From Bacteroidales bacterium UBA3290 (GTDB lineage Bacteria; Bacteroidota; Bacteroidia; Bacteroidales; UBA932): a DNA stretch of 29,238 nucleotides. The translations under genes were made by a program, and so were the position numbers. The notes under the pieces were generated by a model, which saw only the letters and a list, made by a program, of their open reading frames with translations, was not told where the DNA came from and did no database searches. The DNA lies in the NCBI GenBank assembly GCA_002361615.1, contig DETK01000028.1:3962-33199 (forward strand), given 5' to 3'. Below are positions 6,547-15,462 of this stretch, piece after piece; position 1 is the first letter of the stretch; each line of letters opens with the position of its first letter.

Positions 6547-7757
6547 ATACCCCGAAAAAAGTCGTGGTCGCCTACAGCGGCGGACTTGACACCTCTTACA
6601 CGATCATGTATCTTGCCCGGGAAAAGGGATACGAAGTGCATGCCGTCTGTGCTGACACGGGCGGTTTCAGCGCCCAGCAGCTGAAAACCAACGAAACGAA
6701 TGCCTACAAGCTCGGGGCGATGCGGTTCGCCGCCATCGACATCACGCAGGAGTATTACGAGAAAAGCCTGAAATACATGGTCTTCGGCAATATCCTGCGA
6801 AACGGCACCTATCCCATTTCCGTTTCGTCGGAACGGCTGTTCCAGGCGATGGCTGTGGCCCGATATGCGAAGCAGATCGGGGCCGACGCCATCGCCCACG
6901 GCTCCACCGGCGCGGGCAACGACCAGGTCCGCTTCGACATGGTGTTCCTGGTGATGTGCCCCGGCGTGGAGATCATCACGCTCACCCGCGACGGGAACCT
7001 GTCGCGACAGCAGGAAGTGGATTACCTCAACGCCCACGGCTTTGCGGCCGACTTCACGAAACTGAAGTATTCCTATAACGTAGGACTCTGGGGCACGTCG
7101 ATCTGCGGCGGGGAAATCCTCGATTCGAAGCAGGGCCTGCCGGAGAGCGCCTATCTCAAACAGGTGCAGAAGACAGGTTCTGAAACCCTGGCGCTGGGCT
7201 TCGACAAAGGCCAGCTCTGCGCTGTCAATGGAAAGGCCTTCGACGATCCGGTAGCCGCCATCCAGGAAGTCGAACGCATCGGCGCCGCCTGGGGCATCGG
7301 GCGCGACATGCACGTGGGCGACACCATCATCGGCATCAAGGGCCGCGTGGGCTTCGAAGCCGCCGCCCCGATGCTGATCATCGGCGCGCACAGGTTCCTC
7401 GAAAAGTTCACCCTCTCCAAATGGCAGCAGTACTGGAAAGACCAGGTCGGCACCTGGTACGGCATGTTCCTCCACGAAAGCCAGTATCTGGAACCGGTGA
7501 TGCGAGACATCGAGGCGATGCTCGAAAGCAGCCAGCGCAACGTCACGGGCACCGTGACCCTGGAACTGCGTCCCTGCGGTTTCTCGACCGTGGGCGTCGA
7601 TTCCCCTTACGACCTGGTGAAATCGAAACTCGGCGAGTACGGTGAAACCCAGAAGGGCTGGAGCGCCGAAGAAGCCAAGGGCTTCATCAAACTGCTGTCC
7701 AATCCTTTACGCGTATATTACGGCAATCACCCCGAAGAACTTCCATTCGATGCATAA
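6543..7757 (+). CDS. argG: Argininosuccinate synthase (404 aa)
   Basis: The enzyme condenses citrulline and aspartate using ATP. The PP-loop AYSGGLDTS is at residues 9-17, followed by HAVCADTGGF, AHGSTGAGNDQVRFD (citrulline/ATP site) and SYNVGLWGTSICGGEI. Length is normal for the family. It overlaps the GNAT gene by 4 bases and argE by 8 bases, so the genes are translationally coupled. Confidence 0.96.
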   Translation: MNTPKKVVVAYSGGLDTSYTIMYLAREKGYEVHAVCADTGGFSAQQLKTNETNAYKLGAMRFAAIDITQEYYEKSLKYMVFGNILRNGTYPISVSSERLFQAMAVARYAKQIGADAIAHGSTGAGNDQVRFDMVFLVMCPGVEIITLTRDGNLSRQQEVDYLNAHGFAADFTKLKYSYNVGLWGTSICGGEILDSKQGLPESAYLKQVQKTGSETLALGFDKGQLCAVNGKAFDDPVAAIQEVERIGAAWGIGRDMHVGDTIIGIKGRVGFEAAAPMLIIGAHRFLEKFTLSKWQQYWKDQVGTWYGMFLHESQYLEPVMRDIEAMLESSQRNVTGTVTLELRPCGFSTVGVDSPYDLVKSKLGEYGETQKGWSAEEAKGFIKLLSNPLRVYYGNHPEELPFDA

Positions 7758-8844
7758 CGAAGACTGTCTCGACCTTTTGCGGAAACTGGTACACGCACCC
7801 TCCCCTTCGTTCAACGAGGAGGCTGTCGCAGCGTGGATCAGCTGGTGGTTCGACCGGAACGAACTTCCCTTCCGCCGGCCACAGGGCAACATCGTGGCTT
7901 GCGCCTCGACGCCCGATCCAGCCAGGAAAACCCTGGCCCTGATCGCCCACCTCGACACCATTCCGCCCACCGGCGGCTATACCCGCGATCCCTACGATGC
8001 GGGAGATTCCCCCGACATCATCTGGGGCCTGGGAGCGAACGACGACGGGGGAAGCGTGGTATCGATGCTGGCCGTACTGCGTCATTACTACGGAAAAACG
8101 CTTCCCTTCAACCTGCTGCTGCTGCTCGTCCGGGAAGAAGAATGCTCCGGTCCCGACGGCCTTCGCTGGCTGTACGGTCCTGATGGACCTTTCGCCCAGA
8201 AGCCCGATTCGCCGCTCTGGCTCCCGAGACCCGACTGGGCCATCGTGGGCGAACCCACCAGCATGCGGGCGGCCACCAGCGAACGGGGATTGCTGGTCAT
8301 CGACGGTGAAGCCTTCGGGGAAAGCGGCCACGCTGCCCGCGGCGACGGCGTCAACGCCCTCTATCTGGCGCTCGACGACATCGCGCGGCTGCGCGGGCAT
8401 CGCTTCCCGCGCGTCTCGCCGGAAATGGGAGAAGTCCGCTTGAATGTCACCCAGATCCTCTCCGGGACTGCCCACAACGTAATTCCGGACCGCTGCCGGT
8501 TCGTGGTGGACATCCGCCCCAACGAACTGTACACGCCTCTGGAAATCCTCGAGGAACTGCAGACCCTCTGCCAGAGCCGTCTCAGTGCCCGCAATCTGCT
8601 GCACCGCGCCTCGGCCACGGCGACGGATTCGCCGCTGCGCCGGGCTTTAGCGGCGCTGGGCATCGATACCTTCTCCTCGCCCACTTCTTCCGACTGGATG
8701 CAACTCCCCTGCGATGCCATCAAGATGGGACCGGGAGACTCCGCCCGCTCCCACCGTGCCGACGAGTACATCCGCACCGCCGAAATCGAAGCGGCGATAA
8801 CCCAGTACATCAACTTTATAGAGAATCTCCGCGCCAGCCTATGA
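7750..8844 (+). CDS. argE: M20-family N-acyl amino acid deacylase, ArgE-like (364 aa)
   Basis: This dizinc M20 peptidase-family amidohydrolase would remove the acyl group from acylornithine or acylcitrulline. Visible metal and catalytic residues are His67 and Asp69 (AHLDTIPP), Asp98/Asp99 (GANDDGG), Glu130/Glu131 (VREEECSG), Glu168 (GEPTSM) and a C-terminal His in SARSHRADEY. The dimerisation domain includes ESGHAARGDGVNAL and GTAHNVIPDRC. The ATG at 7750 lies inside the end of argG; an in-frame start at 7642 would only add argG shadow sequence. Which acyl group is removed (acetyl or succinyl) cannot be read from the sequence. Confidence 0.93.
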   Translation: MHNEDCLDLLRKLVHAPSPSFNEEAVAAWISWWFDRNELPFRRPQGNIVACASTPDPARKTLALIAHLDTIPPTGGYTRDPYDAGDSPDIIWGLGANDDGGSVVSMLAVLRHYYGKTLPFNLLLLLVREEECSGPDGLRWLYGPDGPFAQKPDSPLWLPRPDWAIVGEPTSMRAATSERGLLVIDGEAFGESGHAARGDGVNALYLALDDIARLRGHRFPRVSPEMGEVRLNVTQILSGTAHNVIPDRCRFVVDIRPNELYTPLEILEELQTLCQSRLSARNLLHRASATATDSPLRRALAALGIDTFSSPTSSDWMQLPCDAIKMGPGDSARSHRADEYIRTAEIEAAITQYINFIENLRASL

Positions 8845-10178
8845 GTCATACGTTATGGAATAAAGGAACCGCCGCCACGGAGGTCGTGGAGGCTTTCACC
8901 GTCGGAAACGACCGGATACTCGACCTGAGGCTTGCCGCCTGCGACATCGAAGGGTCGAAGGCACACATCCGGATGTTGGAAAGCATCGGCCTGCTCAACG
9001 AGGAAGAACTGAAAACGCTCACCGAGGGACTCGACCACATCCTCGTCTCGGTTAAAGCCGGCACTTTCTTGGTCGAAGACGATGTGGAAGACATCCACTC
9101 CCAGATCGAACTGATGCTCACCCGCGAACTGGGCGACCTGGGCAAGAAGATCCACTCCGGACGCTCGCGCAACGACCAGGTACTCACCGACCTGAAACTT
9201 TATTTACGCGGGGAGCTGCACCAGGTGCGTCAGGAGGTACTGGATCTTTTCCAGCTGTTCCAGCAACTGACCCAGCAGCACAAGGAAGTGCTGCTGCCCG
9301 GTTATACCCACGGTCAACTGGCGATGCCCTCCTCGTTCGGCTTGTGGCTGGGGGCGTATGCCGAAGCCCTGGCCGAGGATATGACGCAACTGGGCGCCGC
9401 TTTCAAAATCGTTAACCGCAATCCGCTTGGCTCCGCGGCCGGCTACGGCAGTTCTTTCCCGCTCGACCGTGCGATGACCACCCGGCTGCTCGGCTTCGAG
9501 GCGCCCGTCTACAACAGCATCACAGCCCAGTTGGGCCGCGGCCGCAACGAGATGGCCGTCGCCTCGGCACTCGCCTCTCTCGCCCTGACCCTCAACAAGT
9601 TCGCAGCCGACTGCACCCTCTATATGAGCCCGAATCTGGGTTTCATCCATTTCCCGGACGAGGTGACCACCGGAAGCAGCATCATGCCGCACAAGAAGAA
9701 CCCCGACGTGTGGGAGATCATCCGCGGACGCTGCAACCAGATTCTCGCCTGCCCCAACGAAATCGCCCTGCTCTCGAGCAACCTGCCCCATGGCTATCAC
9801 CGCGATTTCCAGCTGCTCAAGGAAATCCTCTTCCCTGCCCTGGAACGGATGCACGACTGCCTGCGGATGACCGGCTATATGCTCGGCCTCCTGGAGGTCA
9901 ACACCCATATCTTCGACAATCCGCTCTATGAGAACCTCTTCACCGTGGAGGAAGTCAATCGCCGCGTGCTGGCCGGAACGCCGTTCCGCGAGGCGTACCG
10001 TCAGGTCGGCATCGAGGTAAACGAAGGGCGCTTCCATTACGAAGGTCCCGACGGAAAAGACGGCGCGGGAATCGGCGGCCTGAAAGCCTCCGACCTGCAT
10101 CACAGCCACCTGGGAAGCCTGGGCAATCTCTGTACACAAGAAATCGCCGCCACGATGGAAGCGGCCGCTGCCTGGTAA
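8841..10178 (+). CDS. argH: Argininosuccinate lyase (445 aa)
   Basis: The enzyme splits argininosuccinate into arginine and fumarate, the last step of the pathway. Fumarase/aspartase superfamily hallmarks are present: DVEDIHSQIE and HSGRSRNDQV in the N-terminal part, LPGYTHGQLAMPSSFG, NPLGSAAGYGSSFPLDR, and the catalytic signature GSSIMPHKKNPD. The start overlaps the argE stop in ATGA, as elsewhere in this operon. Length is slightly below the E. coli enzyme but normal. Confidence 0.97.
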   Translation: MSHTLWNKGTAATEVVEAFTVGNDRILDLRLAACDIEGSKAHIRMLESIGLLNEEELKTLTEGLDHILVSVKAGTFLVEDDVEDIHSQIELMLTRELGDLGKKIHSGRSRNDQVLTDLKLYLRGELHQVRQEVLDLFQLFQQLTQQHKEVLLPGYTHGQLAMPSSFGLWLGAYAEALAEDMTQLGAAFKIVNRNPLGSAAGYGSSFPLDRAMTTRLLGFEAPVYNSITAQLGRGRNEMAVASALASLALTLNKFAADCTLYMSPNLGFIHFPDEVTTGSSIMPHKKNPDVWEIIRGRCNQILACPNEIALLSSNLPHGYHRDFQLLKEILFPALERMHDCLRMTGYMLGLLEVNTHIFDNPLYENLFTVEEVNRRVLAGTPFREAYRQVGIEVNEGRFHYEGPDGKDGAGIGGLKASDLHHSHLGSLGNLCTQEIAATMEAAAAW

Positions 10179-10182
10179 GCCG

Positions 10183-11256
10183 ATGAAAAGAAAAAAAGCA
10201 ACGCTCCTGCTGCAGGACGGCCGTGAATTCAGCGGCTGGAGCTTCGGATACGACGGTCTTTCGGAAGGAGAGATCGTTTTTTCCACGGCCATGGTCGGCT
10301 ATCCCGAAAGCCTGACCGACCCCTCCTACAGCGGCCAGATCCTCTGCGTCAGCTATCCGCTGGTAGGCAACTACGGCATTCCGGAAGAAGAACCCGACGC
10401 GCAGGGACTCTGCACCCGTTTCGAATCGGAGCGGATCCACGTGCGGGGACTGGTCATCGCCGACTACAGTGAAAAATACAGCCACTGGAGTGCAACCAAG
10501 AGCCTGAGCCAGTGGATGCAGGAGCAACAGATCCCCGGCATCTGCGGCATCGACACCCGGGCGCTGGTGCAGTTGCTCCGCGACGAAGGCGCCAAACTCG
10601 GCGCCATCGTCCCGGAAGGCTGCCCGGCCCCGGCCTCCTTCCCCGACCCGCACCTCGAAAACCAGGTCGCCATCGTCAGTTGCCGCGAGGTAACGCACTA
10701 TGGGAGCGGTCCGAAACGGGTCGTCCTGGTCGACTGCGGCGTCAAGCATCAGATTATCCGCTGCCTGGTGGCACGCGGCATCGAAGTGGTGCGCGTCCCC
10801 TGGGATTACGATTTCAACACTCTGGAATGGGACGGACTCTTCGTTTCGAACGGACCGGGCAATCCTGCCCTGTGCGAAGTCACGGTCGCCCATCTGCGCA
10901 AGGCGCTGGAGGGCGACAAGCCGGTCTTCGGCATCTGCATGGGCAACCAGCTGCTCAGCCGGGCGGCCGGCGGGCGGACCTACAAGCTTAAATACGGGCA
11001 TCGCAGCCACAACCAGCCCGTCCGGCTGGTCGGCACCGAGCGCTGCTTCATCACCTCACAGAACCACGGCTTCGCGGTGGACACCTCCACCCTCGGCCCG
11101 GACTGGGAGCCGCTGTTCGTCAACATGAACGACGGAACCAACGAAGGAATCCGGCACAAGACCAAGCCCTTCTTCTCGGCCCAGTTCCATCCCGAAGCTT
11201 CGAGCGGCCCCGTTGACACGGAATTCCTTTTCGACGAATTCATAGCCAAATTGTAA
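10183..11256 (+). CDS. carA: Carbamoyl-phosphate synthase small subunit (357 aa)
   Basis: CarA is the glutamine amidotransferase that supplies ammonia to CarB. The N-terminal CarA domain has ATLLLQDGREFSGWSFG and GEIVFSTAMVGYPESLTDPSY. The class I amidotransferase domain follows, with NGPGNPA, the nucleophile loop GICMGNQLLSRAAGG (Cys) and the His/Glu pair in AQFHPEASSGP. The usual GHQ after the nucleophile is GNQ, and the usual GHRG-NHPV is GHRSHNQPV. The catalytic triad is intact, so activity is expected. It sits 4 bases after argH and 3 bases before carB. Confidence 0.95.
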   Translation: MKRKKATLLLQDGREFSGWSFGYDGLSEGEIVFSTAMVGYPESLTDPSYSGQILCVSYPLVGNYGIPEEEPDAQGLCTRFESERIHVRGLVIADYSEKYSHWSATKSLSQWMQEQQIPGICGIDTRALVQLLRDEGAKLGAIVPEGCPAPASFPDPHLENQVAIVSCREVTHYGSGPKRVVLVDCGVKHQIIRCLVARGIEVVRVPWDYDFNTLEWDGLFVSNGPGNPALCEVTVAHLRKALEGDKPVFGICMGNQLLSRAAGGRTYKLKYGHRSHNQPVRLVGTERCFITSQNHGFAVDTSTLGPDWEPLFVNMNDGTNEGIRHKTKPFFSAQFHPEASSGPVDTEFLFDEFIAKL

Positions 11257-11259
11257 GCA

Positions 11260-12819
11260 ATGACCGACAAAACCATACGGAAAGTACTCCTGCTGGGCTC
11301 CGGCGCCCTGAAGATCGGCGAAGCCGGCGAATTCGACTACAGCGGCTCCCAGGCCTTGAAAGCCCTGCGGGAAGAAGGCATCGAAACCGTACTTATCAAC
11401 CCGAACATCGCTACCGTGCAGACGTCGGAAGGCATCGCCGACAAGATCTATTTCCTCCCGGTAACGCCCGCTTTCGTCGAAAAGGTCATCGAGAAGGAGC
11501 GTCCCCAGGGCATCTTCCTCTCTTTCGGCGGCCAGACCGCCCTGAACTGCGGCGTCGAACTCTACCGGAGCGGTTTCCTGGAGCGCAGCGGCGTCCGCGT
11601 GCTGGGAACCCCCGTCAAGTCCATCATCGACACGGAAGACCGCGACCTTTTCGTGCGGCGCCTCGACGAAATCGGCGTAAAGACCATCCGCTCGCACGCC
11701 GCCGCTTCCCTGGAAGAGGCCCTGGCCGCCGCCGACCAGGTAGGCTACCCCGTGATCCTGCGGGCAGCCTACGCACTGGGCGGACTGGGGTCCGGATTCT
11801 GCGACAACCGGCAGGAACTGGAGGCCGCGGCGGCCAAGGCCTTCGCCTTCTCGCCGCAGGTCCTGGTCGAGAAATCGCTCAAGGGCTGGAAGGAGATCGA
11901 ATACGAAGTGGTCCGTGACTGCCACGACAACTGCATCACGGTCTGCAATATGGAGAACTTCGACCCACTGGGCATCCATACCGGCGAGAGCATCGTCGTC
12001 GCCCCGTCGCAGACCCTGACCAACGACGAATTCCATTTCCTGCGCAAGAAAGCCATCGACATCGTGCGCCATCTGGGCATCGTGGGCGAATGCAACGTGC
12101 AATACGCCTTCAGTCCTGACGGTGAGGACTACCGCGTCATCGAAGTAAATGCCCGGCTCAGCCGTTCATCCGCCCTGGCCTCGAAGGCCACAGGCTATCC
12201 GCTGGCCTTCGTGGCGGCCAAACTCGGTCTGGGCTACGGACTCCACGAACTGAAGAATTCCGTGACGCAGACGACCCCGGCCTTCTTCGAACCTGCGCTC
12301 GACTACGTGGTCTGCAAGATTCCCCGCTGGGACCTTGCCAAATTCAAGGGCGTCTCGCGGGAGATCGGTTCCAGCATGAAGAGCGTCGGCGAGGTGATGG
12401 CCATCGGCCGGACCTTTGAAGAGGCCATCCAGAAGGGCCTCCGAATGATCGGGCAGGGCGCCAATGGTTTCGTCTGCAACAAGCCCTACAAGGTGGAAGA
12501 CCTTGACTGGGCGCTCCAGCACCCTACCGACACGCGCATCTTCGCCATCGCCGCCGCTTTCGAGTCGGGCTACGACGTGGAACGGATCCACGCCCTGACG
12601 CACATCGACCGGTGGTTCCTTGACAAACTCTACAACCTGGAAACCACTTACCGGGAGCTGGAGGCCTGTCCTTCACTTGCGGCTGTGGGCCGCGGTCTCT
12701 TCCTGAAAGCCAAGCGGCAAGGCTTTTCCGACATCCAGATCGCCCGCGTGTTCCACTGCCCGGAGGCAGAAGCCCGCGAACGTCGGCTCAGGCTGGGCAT
12801 CCGTCCATGCATCAAGTAG
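11260..12819 (+). CDS. carB: Carbamoyl-phosphate synthase large subunit, first half, ends at in-frame amber (519 aa)
   Basis: This part covers the first ATP-grasp synthetase half and the oligomerisation domain. It has LLLGSGALKIGEAGEFDYSGSQA, NPNIATVQTS, GGQTALNCGVEL, NCITVCNMENFDPLGIHTG, VNARLSRSSALASKATGYPLA and the helical segment DRWFLDKLYNLE. It stops at TAG (12817-12819) after LGIRPCIK. The same frame then continues without break into IDTLAAEFPSATNYLY, exactly the order of an intact CarB. A single C-to-T change of CAG (Gln) would give this TAG. The next start-like codon in frame is 108 bases further on, so natural splitting is unlikely. Either the gene is interrupted, the codon is read through, or the base is an error. 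Confidence 0.93.
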   Translation: MTDKTIRKVLLLGSGALKIGEAGEFDYSGSQALKALREEGIETVLINPNIATVQTSEGIADKIYFLPVTPAFVEKVIEKERPQGIFLSFGGQTALNCGVELYRSGFLERSGVRVLGTPVKSIIDTEDRDLFVRRLDEIGVKTIRSHAAASLEEALAAADQVGYPVILRAAYALGGLGSGFCDNRQELEAAAAKAFAFSPQVLVEKSLKGWKEIEYEVVRDCHDNCITVCNMENFDPLGIHTGESIVVAPSQTLTNDEFHFLRKKAIDIVRHLGIVGECNVQYAFSPDGEDYRVIEVNARLSRSSALASKATGYPLAFVAAKLGLGYGLHELKNSVTQTTPAFFEPALDYVVCKIPRWDLAKFKGVSREIGSSMKSVGEVMAIGRTFEEAIQKGLRMIGQGANGFVCNKPYKVEDLDWALQHPTDTRIFAIAAAFESGYDVERIHALTHIDRWFLDKLYNLETTYRELEACPSLAAVGRGLFLKAKRQGFSDIQIARVFHCPEAEARERRLRLGIRPCIK

Positions 12820-14463
12820 ATCGACACGCTGGCCGCGGAGTTCCCCTCCGCCACCAACTATCTGTATCTGACCTACAACGGAACCAAGAACGACATTATC
12901 CCGTCCTACGGTTCCCGCACCGTTATCGTGCTGGGCTCCGGTGCCTACCGCATCGGAAGCAGCGTCGAATTCGACTGGTGCGGCGTCAGCGCGGTGAACA
13001 CCTTCCGCCGCAAAGGCTGGCAGGCCGTGATGATCAACTACAATCCGGAGACCGTCTCGACCGACTACGACAGCTGCGACCGGCTCTATTTCGACGAACT
13101 CAGCTTCGAGACCGTCCTGGAGGTCTGCGCCGTCGAAAGGCCGTTCGGCGTGGTGGTGAGCGTAGGCGGACAAATCCCCAACAACCTGGCGCTCCCGCTC
13201 CAGCGGAGTGGCATCAACATCCTGGGTACCAGCGCCGAAGATATCGACCGGGCAGAAGACCGCAACAAGTTCTCCTCGATTGTCGACCGGCTGGGCATCG
13301 ACCAGCCCCGCTGGCAGGAACTCACCACGATGGCCGACATCGAACGATTTGTGGAAGACGTAGGCTTCCCTGTTCTGGTGCGCCCCTCGTACGTCCTTTC
13401 GGGCGCTGCGATGAACGTCTGCTACTCCGAAGCCGACCTGCATACCTTCCTGGAGATGGCTGTCGAAGTCTCGGCAGAGCACCCCGTCGTCATCAGTTCC
13501 TTCATCCAGCGCAGCAAGGAATTCGAATTCGACGCCGTGGCCGACCAGGGAAGGATCGTGGCGCACGCCATCTCCGAGCACATCGAATATGCCGGTGTGC
13601 ATTCGGGCGACGCAACCATCCAGTTCCCGCCGCAGAAACTCTATTGCGTAACGGCGGCCCGCATCCGCCGGGTCGCCGCCGCCATTGCCGCCGAGCTGCA
13701 CATCACCGGGCCGTTCAACATCCAGTTCCTGGCCCATCAGGGGCAGGTGAAAGTCATCGAATGCAACCTGCGGGCTTCCCGCAGCTTCCCTTTCGTGTCG
13801 AAGATCCTCAAGCTGAACTTCGTAGACCTGGCTGTACGCTGCATGCTCGGCGAACATCCCGAACCGTCTGCCATCGATGCCTTCGAGCTGCCGTACGTGG
13901 GTGTCAAGGCCTCGCAGTTCTCCTTCTCCCGCCTTGGCCACGCCGACCCCGTACTGGGTGTCGATATGGCTTCGACCGGCGAAGTCGGCTGCATCGGCGA
14001 CACGTTCGACGAGGCCCTGCTCAAGGCGATGCTTTCGGTGGGACACCGGATTCCGGGCGGCGCGGTCCTGATCTCCTCAGGAAATGCGCTTCAGAAAGCC
14101 GATATGCTTCCCGCCTGCCAGCTTCTGCACGCAAAAGGATTCACGCTCTACGCCTCGCGTGGGACGTGCCGTTACCTCAACGAAAACGGGGTAAGCGCCC
14201 TGCCCGTCCGTTTCCCGGACGAACAAGGCGCTGAGCCTTCCGCACTCGAACTGATCAGGGATCACCGCGTCGATCTGGTCATCAACATTCCGAAGAATTT
14301 CACCCACGGTGAACTGACCAACGGCTATCGCATCCGCCGGGCCGCCATCGACTTCAACGTCCCGCTGATTACCAACAGCCGCCTGGCGACAGCCTACATC
14401 CGCGCCTTCTGCACCCTCGAGCCCGAAGGACTTCCGGTGAAAGCGTGGGACGAATACCGCTGA
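12820..14463 (+). CDS. carB: Carbamoyl-phosphate synthase large subunit, second half, in frame after the amber codon
   Basis: This is the same reading frame as the first half. It contains the linker IDTLAAEF, the second ATP-grasp half (TVIVLGSGAYRIGSSVEFDWCGVSAVN, INYNPETVSTDYD, GGQIPNNLALPL, VLVRPSYVLSGAAMNVCY, NIQFLAHQGQVKVIECNLRASRS) and the MGS-like allosteric domain near the C-terminus (GFTLYASRGTCRYLNENGV, then VINIPKN). Both halves together give 1067 codons, close to the 1073 aa of E. coli CarB, with no deletion or frameshift. The first internal start-like codon, GTG at 12928, would cut into the first beta strand of the ATP-grasp fold, so independent translation of a working half looks unlikely. 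The stop lies inside a small hairpin facing the convergent ohrR. Confidence 0.9.
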   Translation: MDTLAAEFPSATNYLYLTYNGTKNDIIPSYGSRTVIVLGSGAYRIGSSVEFDWCGVSAVNTFRRKGWQAVMINYNPETVSTDYDSCDRLYFDELSFETVLEVCAVERPFGVVVSVGGQIPNNLALPLQRSGINILGTSAEDIDRAEDRNKFSSIVDRLGIDQPRWQELTTMADIERFVEDVGFPVLVRPSYVLSGAAMNVCYSEADLHTFLEMAVEVSAEHPVVISSFIQRSKEFEFDAVADQGRIVAHAISEHIEYAGVHSGDATIQFPPQKLYCVTAARIRRVAAAIAAELHITGPFNIQFLAHQGQVKVIECNLRASRSFPFVSKILKLNFVDLAVRCMLGEHPEPSAIDAFELPYVGVKASQFSFSRLGHADPVLGVDMASTGEVGCIGDTFDEALLKAMLSVGHRIPGGAVLISSGNALQKADMLPACQLLHAKGFTLYASRGTCRYLNENGVSALPVRFPDEQGAEPSALELIRDHRVDLVINIPKNFTHGELTNGYRIRRAAIDFNVPLITNSRLATAYIRAFCTLEPEGLPVKAWDEYR

Positions 14464-14477
14464 TCCTGAATCAGTGG
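14457..14477. terminator. Small hairpin in the convergent carB/ohrR gap
   Basis: CCGCTGAT (14457-14464) pairs with ATCAGTGG (14470-14477) around a 5-base loop, with one G-T pair. It covers the stop codons of both convergent genes, which are only 7 bases apart. No strong T-tract is present, so termination activity is uncertain. Confidence 0.35.
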
Positions 14478-14911
14478 CTAAGTTTTGCGATGATGTCGTC
14501 CAGCATCCGGAAGAGTTCCGGTGCCATTTCGGGGGTGAATCGATCGCAGATCACCGCATTGCCCACGGTGAGTGGAACTTCGGCCAGCTTGTTTTTCAGC
14601 TCCCTGCCTGCCGGAGTCAGGGAAACAATCATCTGCCGGGCATCCTGAGCTCCCCTTTCCCGCAACAGCACACCCTCCTTCTCCATCCGCTGGAGCAAGG
14701 GGGTCACTGTGTTCGTCTCCAGATGCAAACGCTTGGCGATGTCATTCACCGGCTGGGCGTCCTTCTCCCACAGGACCAGCAGCACCAGGTACTGCGGATA
14801 GGTCAATCCGTGCTCTGAAAGCAGCGGGTAATAGGCCTGTGTGAGAAGACGCGAAGCGGTATAGAGGCGGAAACAGAGCTGGTTATCCAGTTTGAACGCC
14901 TCTTCGGTCAT
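14471..14911 (-). CDS. ohrR: MarR/OhrR-family peroxide-sensing repressor (146 aa)
   Basis: The N-terminal LDNQLCFRLYTASRLL carries Cys13 in the position of the organic-hydroperoxide-sensing cysteine of OhrR. Tyr residues follow in the family arrangement (AYYPLLSEHGLTYPQYLVLLVLWE). The winged helix (VNDIAKRLHLETNTVTPLLQRMEKEGVLLRER) and the wing (DARQMIVSLTPAGRE) are complete, and length is normal. It overlaps the peroxidase gene by 4 bases (ATGA) and is the last gene of the ferritin-like/peroxidase operon. It probably represses that operon by binding the palindromes at 15959-16010, which is inference. Confidence 0.92.
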   Translation of the reverse strand: MTEEAFKLDNQLCFRLYTASRLLTQAYYPLLSEHGLTYPQYLVLLVLWEKDAQPVNDIAKRLHLETNTVTPLLQRMEKEGVLLRERGAQDARQMIVSLTPAGRELKNKLAEVPLTVGNAVICDRFTPEMAPELFRMLDDIIAKLSH

Positions 14912-15450
14912 AACATTCCCTGGATATCCTTTTCGATATCTTCCGGTTTGACCACGGGCGCATAGCGCTTGACAACGGAACCGTCGCGGTTGACAAGGAA
15001 CTTGGTGAAGTTCCAGAGGATGTCGCTGTCTTTCTTCGCGCTCTTGCTGAGGCCCTTGAGCATGGTCCGGGTGGCTTTGGCCTTCAGACCGCTGTACTCC
15101 TCGGTAGGAGCCTGCTCTTTCAGATACTCGAAAACCGGTTCAGCATTGGGGCCGTTGACATCGGTCTTGGCCATCAGCGGGAAGGTCACGCCGTGGTTGA
15201 TGCGGCAGAATTCCGCAATCTCGTCGTTGGAACCGGGTTCCTGGCCGGCGAACTGGTCGCAAGGGAAGCCGACAATCACCAGACCCTGGTCCTTATACTT
15301 CTGGTAGAGCGCCTCCAGGCCGTCGTACTGCGGGGTGAAGCCGCATTTGGAAGCGGTATTGACAACCATCAGGACTTTGCCTTCGAACTGGGCGAAATCC
15401 ACTTCGGCACCCCGGTTGCTCTTGGTCTTGAAATCGTAAATCTTTGCCAT
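14908..15450 (-). CDS. Glutathione peroxidase-family thiol peroxidase (180 aa)
   Basis: The enzyme reduces hydroperoxides. The peroxidatic cysteine is Cys36 in NTASKCGFTPQY, replacing the selenocysteine of animal enzymes. The Gln and Trp of the catalytic site are in FPCDQFAGQEPG (Gln70) and WNFTKFLV. A second Cys in EFCRINHGVTFPL is placed where thioredoxin-dependent members have the resolving cysteine, so thioredoxin is a more likely reductant than glutathione. The ATG at 15450 (MAKIYDF) is preferred over a GTG at 15459. The gene lies 12 bases after the ferritin-like gene. Confidence 0.93.
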   Translation of the reverse strand: MAKIYDFKTKSNRGAEVDFAQFEGKVLMVVNTASKCGFTPQYDGLEALYQKYKDQGLVIVGFPCDQFAGQEPGSNDEIAEFCRINHGVTFPLMAKTDVNGPNAEPVFEYLKEQAPTEEYSGLKAKATRTMLKGLSKSAKKDSDILWNFTKFLVNRDGSVVKRYAPVVKPEDIEKDIQGML

Positions 15451-15462
15451 GACTTTCACGAA

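Noticed and set aside
11260..14463. Genome-wide reassignment of TAG to glutamine (alternative genetic code)
   Set aside because: pheS, the kinase, the LRR lipoprotein and the dehydrogenase all end at TAG with family-normal C-termini, and no other gene in the window has an internal TAG.
12928..14463. carB2 as an independent, naturally split subunit gene
   Set aside because: There is no ATG. The GTG at 12928 would remove part of the ATP-grasp core strand and the conserved linker, which is still present in frame between the halves.
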